Below the pieces are notes generated by a model. The model did no database searches and was not told where the DNA came from. It worked only from the letters and a program-made list of their open reading frames with translations. The position numbers and the translations under genes are program-made. Of a stretch of 34,201 bases of DNA, positions 14,873 to 23,415 are shown one piece after another. Where the stretch lies: contig JAUIKE010000087.1 in assembly GCA_030430845.1 (NCBI GenBank), forward strand, positions 1 through 34,201. The letters are read 5' to 3'. Each line of letters opens with the position of its first letter. Position 1 is the stretch's first letter. The DNA comes from Bacteroidia bacterium. GTDB taxonomy: Bacteria > Bacteroidota > Bacteroidia > Chitinophagales > Saprospiraceae.

Positions 14873-16708
14873 ATGAACCGCATCGTGTTTTGCCTGTTGT
14901 TTGTTCTTTTTACGAGCCCGGTTATTTGGGCACAAGCCAATAAATACGGCAACAAAGCCACTCTTGAAATCATCGAGCCTGAAGGGCCTAAGCCTTGGAC
15001 CAGCCTCGACCTCAACAATGATCCCGGCAACTTCCAGTTTGCCATCGTCACGGACCGTACCGGCGGCCACCGTCCTGGCGTTTTTATGGAAGGAATCAAA
15101 AGACTGAATTTGTTACAGCCGGAGTTTGTGATGAGTGTGGGGGATTTGATCGAGGGATACACGGAGGATGAAAATCAGCTGTTGCGCGAGTGGGAAGAGT
15201 TTGACGGATTCATTGACCAGCTGGAAATGCCTTTCTTTTACCTACCGGGTAATCATGATATTACCAATAAGGTGATGCAAGACTTCTGGAAAAAACGTTT
15301 TGGACCGACCCATTACTACTTCAAATACAAGGATGTATTGTTCCTTTGCGTTGATTCGGAAGATAATTATCGAGGTTCCGGCCGTGGTACGATAGGAGAT
15401 GAGCAGTATGAATGGGTTGAAAAGGTGCTGGAAGAAAATCAGGATGTGAAGTGGACCCTGCTGTTTATGCATCAGCCGCTTTGGGTTCAAAATGCAGAGA
15501 CCTTGCGTTGGCCGGATGTGGAAAAATTGTTGGCTAATCGGAAGCACACCGTTTTTGCCGGGCACCGCCACCAGTACGTCCGTTATGAGTACAACAACGG
15601 TAATTACATTATTCTGGCTACAACGGGCGGGAGCAGTAGCTTGCGTGGTCCGGAGTTTGGAGAGTTTGACCATGTGGTTTGGATTACCATGACGAATGAC
15701 GGCCCTATCATTGCCAACATTCAGTTGGAGGGCGTATTCGATCAGGATGTGGTAAATGAAAAAAAGAAGGACTACATAACTGCTGTTACTGATCGGAAAC
15801 CTATTACGATATACCCGGTATTTGCGGGCAAAAAGCTCGATGAGGGAAAGGCTCGTATCAAGATTTCTAATGATGCCGACTGGCCGATGGAAGTGAAGTT
15901 AAACACCGGTTTTAGCTGGTATTACAAATCGGCCTTGGCTCAAAATAAAATTAGGGTCGCGCCTAATTCCGTTGAATTTGTCAGCCTGGAAATTGAAAAA
16001 CGCCCAAACCGCAGGTCATCGAACGGGGATCACATACCCCTAACGGCCAAAATAAGTTATGAAGTGAAGGACATGCCGAACATACAGGTGCCGTTCAAAT
16101 ACAGTCTGGGCATAGAAGAAAGGTGGAAACCCGAAAAAGCTCGCCGTAACTTGGTGGTGGATGGGAAATTAGGCGATTGGAAGGAGCTGCCTTTTGAGAT
16201 TTTGCCTGAGGATATGGGCACTGTTTCCGGCCGTTTTGCTCTGGCACAGGATGGTAACTTCATTTACCTGGCTGTCAAAGTTGAGGACGACAAGCTGATG
16301 ATCGACGACAAGCAATCGACCTGGAATCAGGATCAAATAGGTGTTATTTTGAATGCGGACCCGCTGGAAAAGAGCGCGATGGATCAGGGAGCCGGCTGGT
16401 ACCGGAATTCCTTTTACTTCACAATGGCCCCTGAGGTAGACGGTCAGGCCGGGCCTTCTAATGGAGTTGATAAGCTGCCGGAAGGGACGCAGCTAAAATG
16501 CGTATCGGTCGTCGGAGGCTATCAATTAGAGTTAGCGATTCCCATTTCCTACATTCAGGAGCGCCAGGGCCCCAACTGGGAGACCTTCCGTCTCAACGTC
16601 ATGATCCAGGACCGCGACACTGCGGATGGCGATGTACATCGTTATTTCTGGCAGCCCGAATGGCGCAGTGCAAATCGGGTCGGAGCGGGGATGTTTTTCA
16701 GGAAATAA
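14873..16708 (+). CDS. secreted metallophosphoesterase with C-terminal CBM9-like domain
   Basis: The product has 611 residues, with a Sec signal peptide (cleavage about A20). The calcineurin-like phosphoesterase core has all metal ligands visible: D61 (VTDRTGG), D91 (GDLIEGY), N127-H128 (PGNHD), H200 (FMHQPLW) and H231/H233 (AGHRH). A beta-rich linker (about 300-420) follows. From about residue 430, VVDGKLGDWKELPF...NFIYLAVKVEDDKL...WNQDQIGVILNADP matches the CBM9-like/DOMON-type fold often attached to secreted hydrolases. The likely site is periplasm or surface, with a phosphoester or phospholipid substrate; the exact substrate is unknown. The second dispersed-repeat hairpin family begins about 40 bp downstream. 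Confidence 0.88.
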   Translation: MNRIVFCLLFVLFTSPVIWAQANKYGNKATLEIIEPEGPKPWTSLDLNNDPGNFQFAIVTDRTGGHRPGVFMEGIKRLNLLQPEFVMSVGDLIEGYTEDENQLLREWEEFDGFIDQLEMPFFYLPGNHDITNKVMQDFWKKRFGPTHYYFKYKDVLFLCVDSEDNYRGSGRGTIGDEQYEWVEKVLEENQDVKWTLLFMHQPLWVQNAETLRWPDVEKLLANRKHTVFAGHRHQYVRYEYNNGNYIILATTGGSSSLRGPEFGEFDHVVWITMTNDGPIIANIQLEGVFDQDVVNEKKKDYITAVTDRKPITIYPVFAGKKLDEGKARIKISNDADWPMEVKLNTGFSWYYKSALAQNKIRVAPNSVEFVSLEIEKRPNRRSSNGDHIPLTAKISYEVKDMPNIQVPFKYSLGIEERWKPEKARRNLVVDGKLGDWKELPFEILPEDMGTVSGRFALAQDGNFIYLAVKVEDDKLMIDDKQSTWNQDQIGVILNADPLEKSAMDQGAGWYRNSFYFTMAPEVDGQAGPSNGVDKLPEGTQLKCVSVVGGYQLELAIPISYIQERQGPNWETFRLNVMIQDRDTADGDVHRYFWQPEWRSANRVGAGMFFRK

Positions 16709-17076
16709 GGTATGTGGGAAGTGGAGGAGAAAGAGGCTCTAATGATGTTGGGGTGGTGTATTCTGGTCCAGTAATACAGGAGGCAGGGAGGGTGCGCTAG
16801 TGACCTGGTGACTCCAAGTCACCAGGTCACTAGCGACGATTTTTGACCCCACAAAGATACAAACTATTCCACGCTTCCTCAAGCCGATGTCCGCTTTTGT
16901 CCGCTTTTGCAAGGTTTTTGATGGGCCCTTAAAAAGGAGGAAGGCGGGAGCAGATAAACTTACCCCTCCCGAAAGTGTTTCCATTGGAGTTTTTATATTG
17001 GACTGATTTGAATTTTTGGGCGGCAATTGGCTCAAGAGTTTAAATCAGTTCATTTTCTTTTACCAAAACTGCAAGC
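16709..17076. other. 368-bp intergenic region dominated by repeat copy A
   Basis: About half is the ~170-bp dispersed repeat. The rest (16921-17076) is purine-rich, then AT-rich, and leads into the transporter gene. No ORF there looks real; minus-strand ORFs simply translate the repeat (SDLVTWSHQVTSAPS). Confidence 0.7.
16750..16918 (+). repeat. dispersed ~170-bp repeat, copy A
   Basis: Aligns in the same orientation with 20410-20587. The core around 16776-16842 is nearly identical and holds a perfect 19-bp stem (16795-16813 with 16817-16835) with a CCA loop. Downstream, both copies share TGTCCGCTTTTG and GCAAGG words. No coding potential is evident. Confidence 0.93.
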
Positions 17077-17931
17077 TTGAAATCCATATTAATCTTCGGC
17101 ATGATCTTATTAGGGATGTTGTTTCCTATGGGCCACCACCTAACCTTTCTGGTCCGCTACTTCGTGATGGCCATGCTGTTTTTTGCTTTTTTGGACGTCA
17201 AGTTGGAAAGGGCCATGATTACCCCCGACCATATCAAGGTAGCTTTTCTGAATGTGCTCATCCCCTTGCTGGTTTTTTATATTCTGCAACCCTTTAACAT
17301 GATGATCGCCCTGGCCGGCTTTGCCATCTGTTCGGCTCCTACTGCGGCGGGCGCACCCGTCATGGCGGTTTTTATGAAAAAAAATGTGAGTTTCGTGACC
17401 GCATCGGTGATTGTGACCAGCCCGCTGATGGCGATGGTTATTCCCTTTACGCTACCTTTGGTTTATCAGGTGAACGGCCAGATTAATGCCTGGGAAATAT
17501 TGGTGCCGGTGGCTCAGGTCGTTTTTATTCCACTCATTCTGGCACAGCTCATCCGCAATTTTTTGCCAAAAATTAAAACCCGACTCCGGGTTTTTCATAA
17601 AGTGCCCTTTTATCTTTTTTTAGGCAATGTTTACATCGCCTCAGCCAACGCCACAAATTATATCCTGCATGATGAACAAACGGCCTGGTACGAGTTTGTT
17701 TGGATTGCACTGAGTATCGGGATAATATGCTTACTACAGTTCAAAATCGGAGAATGGGTAAGCAGGAAAGAAAATTATGTGGAAGGCGGGCTGGCGCTGG
17801 CCCGCAAAAATACCATGTTTGCCTTATGGGTCGCTCTGACGTTCATCAATCCGGTAACCGGCCTCGGGCCTATCTTTTACATCGTTTTTCACAATGCCTA
17901 TAACAGCTGGCAGATTTATAAGTATGGCTAA
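17077..17931 (+). CDS. bile acid:sodium symporter (BASS)-like transporter
   Basis: The product has 284 residues with about eight to nine TM helices. The helix pair ALAGFAICSAPTAAGAPVMAVFMKKN and VTASVIVTSPLMAMVIPFTLPLV, and the late segment ARKNTMFALWVALTFINP..GLGPIFYIVFHNAYNS, follow the two crossover regions of SBF/BASS proteins. The substrate is unknown. TTG 17077 (MKSILIF) is used as the start because it gives a complete first helix; ATG 17101 is the alternative. It lies just after repeat copy A and converges with the ankyrin gene. Confidence 0.7.
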   Translation: MKSILIFGMILLGMLFPMGHHLTFLVRYFVMAMLFFAFLDVKLERAMITPDHIKVAFLNVLIPLLVFYILQPFNMMIALAGFAICSAPTAAGAPVMAVFMKKNVSFVTASVIVTSPLMAMVIPFTLPLVYQVNGQINAWEILVPVAQVVFIPLILAQLIRNFLPKIKTRLRVFHKVPFYLFLGNVYIASANATNYILHDEQTAWYEFVWIALSIGIICLLQFKIGEWVSRKENYVEGGLALARKNTMFALWVALTFINPVTGLGPIFYIVFHNAYNSWQIYKYG

Positions 17932-17963
17932 AAAGTGAAGCAAGGTTTTGCATCCCTTATTAG

Positions 17964-18467
17964 CTAATACAATTTGATGAGGGTTTCTTTTGCGCCCAAG
18001 GACTCCAAATACTTCTTGACTTTTAAAGCGTCCTCCCCTCCTTCGATCGCATGATGCAGCAGTGTATATCCATGCGGGCCTTTAGCGTATAGGACATTTG
18101 GAAATGCCTTTAGCATGGTCTTGACGATTTTTATCTTGCCGAAAAGGCACGCTGTGAAGATATTGGCTTGGGCTCCTTTTTCCAAAAAGTATTGAGCCAG
18201 TTCTTTATACCCCACATGACTGGCTGCACCCAAGCCCGTCTCAAAATCTCCACCATTCCAGTCAAAAGCCGCATTTAGTAAAGTTGGATGTTCCTCTAAT
18301 AAGGATTTAACTTTATCCATATCATTGTGAGCGACGCGTAAAAATTCCTCTACAAGTTTTTTATCCAGAGGGTCTGGAGCTGTAGAGGAAGCGGACCGAA
18401 CCAAGCCTGGAGTCATGAAAGCAAGGCCGGAAAATCCCGCAGTTTTAAAAAATTGTTTTCGATTCAT
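17964..18467 (-). CDS. exported ankyrin-repeat protein
   Basis: The product has 167 residues from ATG 18467. The N-terminus MNRKQFFKTAGFSGLAFMTPGL resembles a Tat-like signal with one Arg replaced (NRKQF), so the export route is uncertain. Ankyrin-type helices follow: DMDKVKSLLEEHPTLLNAAFDWNGGDFETGLGAASHVGYKELAQYFLEKGAQANIFTACLFGKIKIVKTML and TLLHHAIEGGEDALKVKKYLESLGA. This gives about four short repeats for protein-protein contact. A partner cannot be named. ATG 18488 would only add MFLRKKT. Confidence 0.72.
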   Translation of the reverse strand: MNRKQFFKTAGFSGLAFMTPGLVRSASSTAPDPLDKKLVEEFLRVAHNDMDKVKSLLEEHPTLLNAAFDWNGGDFETGLGAASHVGYKELAQYFLEKGAQANIFTACLFGKIKIVKTMLKAFPNVLYAKGPHGYTLLHHAIEGGEDALKVKKYLESLGAKETLIKLY

Positions 18468-18646
18468 CGTTTTTTTCCTAAGAAACAACTTTTGAAATAC
18501 AAAAACCTGATTTTTATTTGAACCAATAGTTTTGGAGGCTATTCACATCTATTCTTTATGTATTTGTAAAAAGAAGTTGGCATATATATCCTTAACCTTT
18601 ACATAAAATTGAAAGGATTTGATCCAAACCACCTTATCTTTAGAAG

Positions 18647-19687
18647 ATGAATGCTACGAAGTTGAAAGTTTTAGGAGGACATATCCTTTTCTGGTTGCTC
18701 CTGATGATGACTTTCGCCGTGTCTGAATGGGGATACCGGGATACTTTTGCCGATGCGATTATTTTTGAACTGTTATACCTTCCTGTTCGCATGATTGCGG
18801 TATACCTTAACTTTTATGTGCTCATTCCGAGATATTTATACAAAAATCAGATTATCAAGTATAGCTTGTTACTTACATTGGTTATTTCTATAAACGCTAT
18901 TTTTCAGCGATATCTCATTTTTTATTGGGGATACCCTGTGTTTTTTCCCGATTGGATGAGCCCCAATGCGGTACCATTCAAAATCGATAAAATCACGCAA
19001 ATTGCCGTGATTATTGCTACACCGGTTGCTTTTTCTATCGGTATCCGGGTTTTTTCCGATTGGTTTAAAGAAAAAAATAAGATCAAGCAACTGGAAAAAG
19101 AAAAGATCTCTACCGAATTAAAATATTTGAAATCCCAGGTGAACCCTCATTTTTTATTCAATACACTGAATAATATTTACGGATTGGCTATAGAAAAATC
19201 GGATAAGGTGCCGGGGCTGATCCTCCGTTTGTCTGATTTGTTGAGCTACTCACTTTATGAGTCCAGTCAACAAAAATTGCCGGTAGAGAAAGAATTAAAA
19301 CTGATTCGGGATTATGTGGACATAGAAATGGAACGGTATGGTAATAGGGTAGAGGTTGTATGGGAAATAATTGATGAGGAAATAAAATACCTGGAAATCG
19401 CTCCCTTACTATTTTTTCCTTTGGTAGAAAATGCTTTTAAGCATGGAGTAAAAGAAGAAACGGGCGGCGCCAAAATTTTTATTGCCTTAAAAAAAGAGAA
19501 GGAAAACCTGTTCTTCCAAGTAAAAAATACGGTGCCGATCGGTTATCAGGATAGCGAATCCAAAAAAGCGGGTATCGGGCTCTCTAACGTTCGAAGGCGT
19601 CTGAATTTGACATACCCCGATTCATACCAATTAAAAATTGAAGAATTAGACAACTGGTTTTGCGTTCGCTTAAAAATAAAGCTATGA
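18647..19687 (+). CDS. LytS/YehU-type sensor histidine kinase (second pair)
   Basis: The product has 346 residues. It has four TM helices (about 10-140), a basic coiled-coil linker (KEKNKIKQLEKEKISTELKYLK), then SQVNPHFLFNTLNNIYGLAIE with the phospho-acceptor His in NPHF. The ATP site has PLLFFPLVENAFKHG and GIGLSNVRRRL. There is no separate sensor domain, so the membrane part is the likely sensor. Its TGA overlaps the regulator ATG as ATGA, as in pair 1. A TATCTTTA box at 18635-18642, too close to the ATG for a normal leader, may be a promoter. Confidence 0.93.
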   Translation: MNATKLKVLGGHILFWLLLMMTFAVSEWGYRDTFADAIIFELLYLPVRMIAVYLNFYVLIPRYLYKNQIIKYSLLLTLVISINAIFQRYLIFYWGYPVFFPDWMSPNAVPFKIDKITQIAVIIATPVAFSIGIRVFSDWFKEKNKIKQLEKEKISTELKYLKSQVNPHFLFNTLNNIYGLAIEKSDKVPGLILRLSDLLSYSLYESSQQKLPVEKELKLIRDYVDIEMERYGNRVEVVWEIIDEEIKYLEIAPLLFFPLVENAFKHGVKEETGGAKIFIALKKEKENLFFQVKNTVPIGYQDSESKKAGIGLSNVRRRLNLTYPDSYQLKIEELDNWFCVRLKIKL

Positions 19688-20382
19688 ATCCGATAAAATG
19701 TATGGTCGTTGATGATGAGCCGGTCGCTCAGCGAATCCTGGAGGGGTACCTTGCCGATTTAGCAGAGTTTGAACTGCTTGCCGTTTGTAATAACGCTTTG
19801 GAAGCAAGAGCCTTTTTGAATGAAGAATCTGTTGACCTAATGTTCCTGGATATTGAAATGCCGAAGCTGAAAGGCTTGGATTTTATTAAAATCTTGTCGG
19901 AGCCTCCACAGGTGATTATTACTACTGCCCATCGAGAGTTTGCTCTGGATAGCTTTGAACTGGAAGTATTGGATTATTTGCTTAAACCCATCTCTTTTGA
20001 TCGCTTTTTGAAGGCCTGTTTGCGATATAAAAAACTTTTTTCGCCTTCCGGACAAGAAACAGATTCACAAAGCAATCGGGATCCGGAATTTTTATATGCC
20101 AAAAGTAATCGAAAAGTGGCTAAGATTCCCATCGATGACATTCTTTACCTGGAAGGCATGAGTAATTATGTGAAGGTGGTTTGTGAAAGTCAAACGTTTG
20201 TTGTCTATAATTCCATTACGGGAATGCTGAAGGAGTTACCAAATTACTTTTTGAGAATCCATAAATCTTATGTTGCTAATAAAAACAAGGTGTCTTTTTT
20301 CTCCAAAGATCAGGTAGAGATCGGAGAGGTACAACTACCGATTGGGAAGACTTATCAGGAGGATATTAGTGAAAAAATGTAG
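19684..20382 (+). CDS. LytTR-family response regulator (second pair)
   Basis: The product has 232 residues. The receiver domain has VVDDEP, phospho-acceptor D56 in MFLDIEMP and K101 in YLLKPISF. The C-terminal LytTR DNA-binding domain (about 130-232) has FLYAKSNRKVAKIPIDDILYLEGMSNYVKV, NSITGMLKELP and FLRIHKSYVANKNKV. The start ATG 19684 overlaps the kinase stop. It is clearly paralogous to the regulator at 7220-7957 but divergent outside the motifs. Repeat copy B starts about 28 bp after its stop. Confidence 0.93.
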   Translation: MNPIKCMVVDDEPVAQRILEGYLADLAEFELLAVCNNALEARAFLNEESVDLMFLDIEMPKLKGLDFIKILSEPPQVIITTAHREFALDSFELEVLDYLLKPISFDRFLKACLRYKKLFSPSGQETDSQSNRDPEFLYAKSNRKVAKIPIDDILYLEGMSNYVKVVCESQTFVVYNSITGMLKELPNYFLRIHKSYVANKNKVSFFSKDQVEIGEVQLPIGKTYQEDISEKM

Positions 20383-20409
20383 CATACTTCCTTTTGACAG
20401 CCTTTGAGG

Positions 20410-20587
20410 AGTGGGGTGTTTTGGTCCAGCAATACAGGAGGCGGGGAGGGTGCGCTAGTGACCTGGTGACTCCAAGTCACCAGGTCACTAGCGACGATTT
20501 TGACTCCCACAAAGTTACCACTTTTTCCGCTCTCCCTCAAGCGAGTGTCCGCTTTTGCAAGGTTTTGCAAGGCTTTGCAAGGCTTTT
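20410..20587 (+). repeat. dispersed ~170-bp repeat, copy B
   Basis: Direct-orientation partner of 16750-16918. It has the same perfect 19-bp stem (20453-20471 with 20475-20493) and CCA loop. The right part has three GCAAGG-containing units (TTTTGCAAGG, TTTTGCAAGG, CTTTGCAAGG) that copy A has once. Its end overlaps the stop of the S9 peptidase gene on the minus strand (20586). Confidence 0.93.
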
Positions 20588-23330
20588 AATTCTTATCCAC
20601 CGGCTCATATCCCATATTCGTCTCCTTTTCCAGGAGGGGGACCCCCTCATCCATCCACACAGGCAGCGGGCCGTCCATCAGGTAGTGGTCGAAAAATTGC
20701 TGCAGGCGTTTCTGGAAATCCTTCCGGTTGGGCAGTTTGAGTGGCCAGTGGGGCTCGTCATTGTAGTTGAGCATCCAGGCAGGCTTGTTCAGGCGGCGCA
20801 TGGCCATGAAAAATTCAATGCCCTGGTACCAGGGAACCGCACTATCATGATCATTATGCAGGATCAGAACAGGCGTTTTGATCTTGTCAATGGTGAAGAT
20901 CGGAGAGTTCTCCATGTACCGAAGCGGATACTCCCAAAGCGTACCCCCGATCCGGCTTTGCGTGTGCTCATACTGGAACTGCCGGCTCATGCCCGATCCC
21001 CAGCGAATACCTCCGTAAGCAGAGATCATGTTGACCACGGGCGCTCCCGACTCCGCACAGGCGAACAGGTCAGAGCGGGTTAGCAAGTATGCGATCTGAT
21101 AGCCTCCCCAACTATGCCCCTGCAAGCCGATCTTTTTCTCATCAATAAAGCCCTGGTTGATCAAATGCGTCACACCGGCTACAACGGAGTTGTAGGCGCT
21201 TTCTCCCGGATAACCGATCTTATAGGGAATATCAGGGTTGAATACGACGTATCCCTTGCTGGCATAAAAAGGATAATTCATGGTGGATCGATTGAACTCC
21301 GGCGCCCGGTGACGGTTCAGGCCATTTGAACTTTTCTCATAAAAATTCACGATCATCGGATACTTCTTGTTGGGGTCAAAGTTATCAGGCTTTACCAACA
21401 AACCTTTTAGCCGCTGCCCGTCTAAAGAAGTGAATTCGATCATCTCCATATTTCCCCAGTGATACTCCGCTTTTTGCGGATTGGCGTCACTGATGCGCAA
21501 GGTTGTTTTCAGGTCCGTACTGTACAGCAGATCCGGAAAAGTCTGGTAGTCCTCTTTGGTGAACAACCAGCGGTCGGCGTCCCGGGCTTTGATGGGGCGT
21601 CTTGACAAGGAGAAACCGCCTTGCTGGAGTACATTCTTGACACCGGTGTGGATATTGAACCACATATACCCTTCATGCTTGGTTTCTTCATCCGTAAAAT
21701 GAATAAGCATAGGCTCTACTTCTTCGATGGCACGGGCCTCCGGATCGACTTTTATGTACCGGTGAATGTGTTTTTGGTCCCGGCCTTTGAATAAGTTGAC
21801 TGGATTGATGTTGCCCATCGGGTCAATTTGCCAGATGTCATACCTATCATAGAGGTAGATAAAATCATCATTGGTCGTCCATCCGGCCAGGCCGTAAGGG
21901 GAAGGATAATTGGGGCTGTCGTTGAGTTCGTTGTAGAAAGGGACGCCCAGATCAGCCGTGATGTTTTTGGTGATGTTGCGTTCGATAGCATGCACAAACC
22001 AGGAAGAGTCCGGTGAGCTATACCAGTATAGGTACTTTCCTTCCGGAGACAGACGCACTTGCCCGCGTACCTTATCTATCACAGATTTGGCTTCCCCGGT
22101 TTTTGAGTTGACCAAAAATACCTCTCGGTGAGAGGGGCCACCTTCCCAGGAAGTTTGGCGAACATATCCATCATCATTATAACCGACTGCCCAGAGAGAG
22201 GGGTTTTTAGCGTCAATGCTGACATTAGGTACGGCCTGGTCGGCTAGTTGAATGACCTCGCCGGATGCTATGTTCACCACACAGCTGTAATACTTTCTCT
22301 TATCCCTACTTAGCTGTACTTTTTGCTGGGGATAAATGCGTTCGTCTTTGAAGTTCCAGACTTCTACAACCGGCCTTTCTTCGTCCAATACTTTTTCGTC
22401 TTTTTCAGGAAGAGCAGGGGCTATACCAAAAAAGAGCTGACTGCCATCTTCCTTAAATTGTGGGGAGGCATATTCGCTGATGTGCCACTTGTCCTCCAGA
22501 AAATCGCTACTTGCATCGGCGATTGTTTGGAGGCCGGTGTTTTGGGTCCAGTGATGAAGAGCTACACTTTCTGCTTCTTTGTCTTTGAGGGTTAAAAAGG
22601 CAACTTGTTCACCATTTGGATCGAAACTGAGAGATTTGGTGTCGAGACTGTCCGACCAGATATCCGTGAAGCTGACATTGTCTGTATCGAAAAGGCTAAC
22701 TTTGCTCAGTTTCTTCTGATTGGTACTCAGCAATATTTTACCTGCTTTTTCTGCAAGGGTATAATCGGTCGTATTAAGAACCCGGAATGCTTGGTCTTTT
22801 TTAAGATCTCGAATGACGAGCGGTCCGTTTTTATCTTTTCTGTTGTCCTCCTCTTCATTGGCCTTGGCATCAAAATGAGCGACCAGCCAGCCACTCCATT
22901 TCTCGGGTAGTTTAAAAGATTTAAGATAGGGAAGTTTGTCAAGTTTTTTGGTGTCCAGGTTGAGAACAGCCAGGGTATCCTGCGGCCAGTCTTTTTTATC
23001 GACCTTCGTGACCTTCATTTGCCGAATGCTGTCCTGATGCGGCTTGATTCGGAAGACCAGGAATTGATTATCTGATGAAAAAACTGGATCGGTTCCCCGT
23101 TCAAAGATCCATTCCTGAGGATTAGCGGTATTAAAAAGGATGGTTTTACTATCTCCTTCAATAGGCTGGAGGGTGTAGCAAACCCATTGGCCGTTATGGC
23201 TGATCTGGGGGGATTCTATTTCGTTCCATCCGGAAACGGCTTCGTGGGTGAGGGGCTTTTTATTAGTTTGGGAAAAAAGAAAACCAGGTAATATTATGAA
23301 AAACAGGTAGAGGAATCTTTGCTTGCTCAT
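20586..23330 (-). CDS. secreted prolyl oligopeptidase-family (S9) peptidase
   Basis: The product has 914 residues from ATG 23330, with a Sec signal (MSKQRFLYLFFIILPGFLFSQ). An N-terminal beta-propeller (about 25-610) has WD-like units. A C-terminal alpha/beta hydrolase follows, with catalytic triad S740 (GHSWGGYQ), D829 (HDSAVPW) and H861 (EPHWPL). A longer ORF reaching 23405 exists, but its extra 25 residues precede a proper signal peptide and are rejected. It probably trims oligopeptides in the periplasm or outside the cell, as in DPP/POP-like enzymes of Bacteroidota. Its end overlaps repeat copy B. Confidence 0.92.
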   Translation of the reverse strand: MSKQRFLYLFFIILPGFLFSQTNKKPLTHEAVSGWNEIESPQISHNGQWVCYTLQPIEGDSKTILFNTANPQEWIFERGTDPVFSSDNQFLVFRIKPHQDSIRQMKVTKVDKKDWPQDTLAVLNLDTKKLDKLPYLKSFKLPEKWSGWLVAHFDAKANEEEDNRKDKNGPLVIRDLKKDQAFRVLNTTDYTLAEKAGKILLSTNQKKLSKVSLFDTDNVSFTDIWSDSLDTKSLSFDPNGEQVAFLTLKDKEAESVALHHWTQNTGLQTIADASSDFLEDKWHISEYASPQFKEDGSQLFFGIAPALPEKDEKVLDEERPVVEVWNFKDERIYPQQKVQLSRDKRKYYSCVVNIASGEVIQLADQAVPNVSIDAKNPSLWAVGYNDDGYVRQTSWEGGPSHREVFLVNSKTGEAKSVIDKVRGQVRLSPEGKYLYWYSSPDSSWFVHAIERNITKNITADLGVPFYNELNDSPNYPSPYGLAGWTTNDDFIYLYDRYDIWQIDPMGNINPVNLFKGRDQKHIHRYIKVDPEARAIEEVEPMLIHFTDEETKHEGYMWFNIHTGVKNVLQQGGFSLSRRPIKARDADRWLFTKEDYQTFPDLLYSTDLKTTLRISDANPQKAEYHWGNMEMIEFTSLDGQRLKGLLVKPDNFDPNKKYPMIVNFYEKSSNGLNRHRAPEFNRSTMNYPFYASKGYVVFNPDIPYKIGYPGESAYNSVVAGVTHLINQGFIDEKKIGLQGHSWGGYQIAYLLTRSDLFACAESGAPVVNMISAYGGIRWGSGMSRQFQYEHTQSRIGGTLWEYPLRYMENSPIFTIDKIKTPVLILHNDHDSAVPWYQGIEFFMAMRRLNKPAWMLNYNDEPHWPLKLPNRKDFQKRLQQFFDHYLMDGPLPVWMDEGVPLLEKETNMGYEPVDKN

Positions 23331-23383
23331 ACGATCGGTTTTGATTTGTTGAGCAACAAAAATAATAATAAAAAGCAATGAAA

Positions 23384-23408
23384 TTGGGTGACACTTGCCA
23401 CCCAATCA
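23384..23408 (-). terminator. terminator after hsp20
   Basis: 8-bp stem (ATTGGGTG/CACCCAAT) with an 8-nt loop. On the minus strand it is followed by a T-rich stretch (TTTCATTGCTTTTTATT). It lies just beyond the hsp20 stop at 23416. Confidence 0.65.
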
Positions 23409-23415
23409 ACTAAAA

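Noticed and set aside
20394..21083. 229-codon plus-strand ORF starting in repeat copy B
   Set aside because: It translates the repeat and then the antisense of the S9 peptidase C-terminus.
20586..23405. Extended 939-residue form of the S9 peptidase
   Set aside because: The extra 25 residues sit before a proper signal peptide and overlap likely 5' leader.
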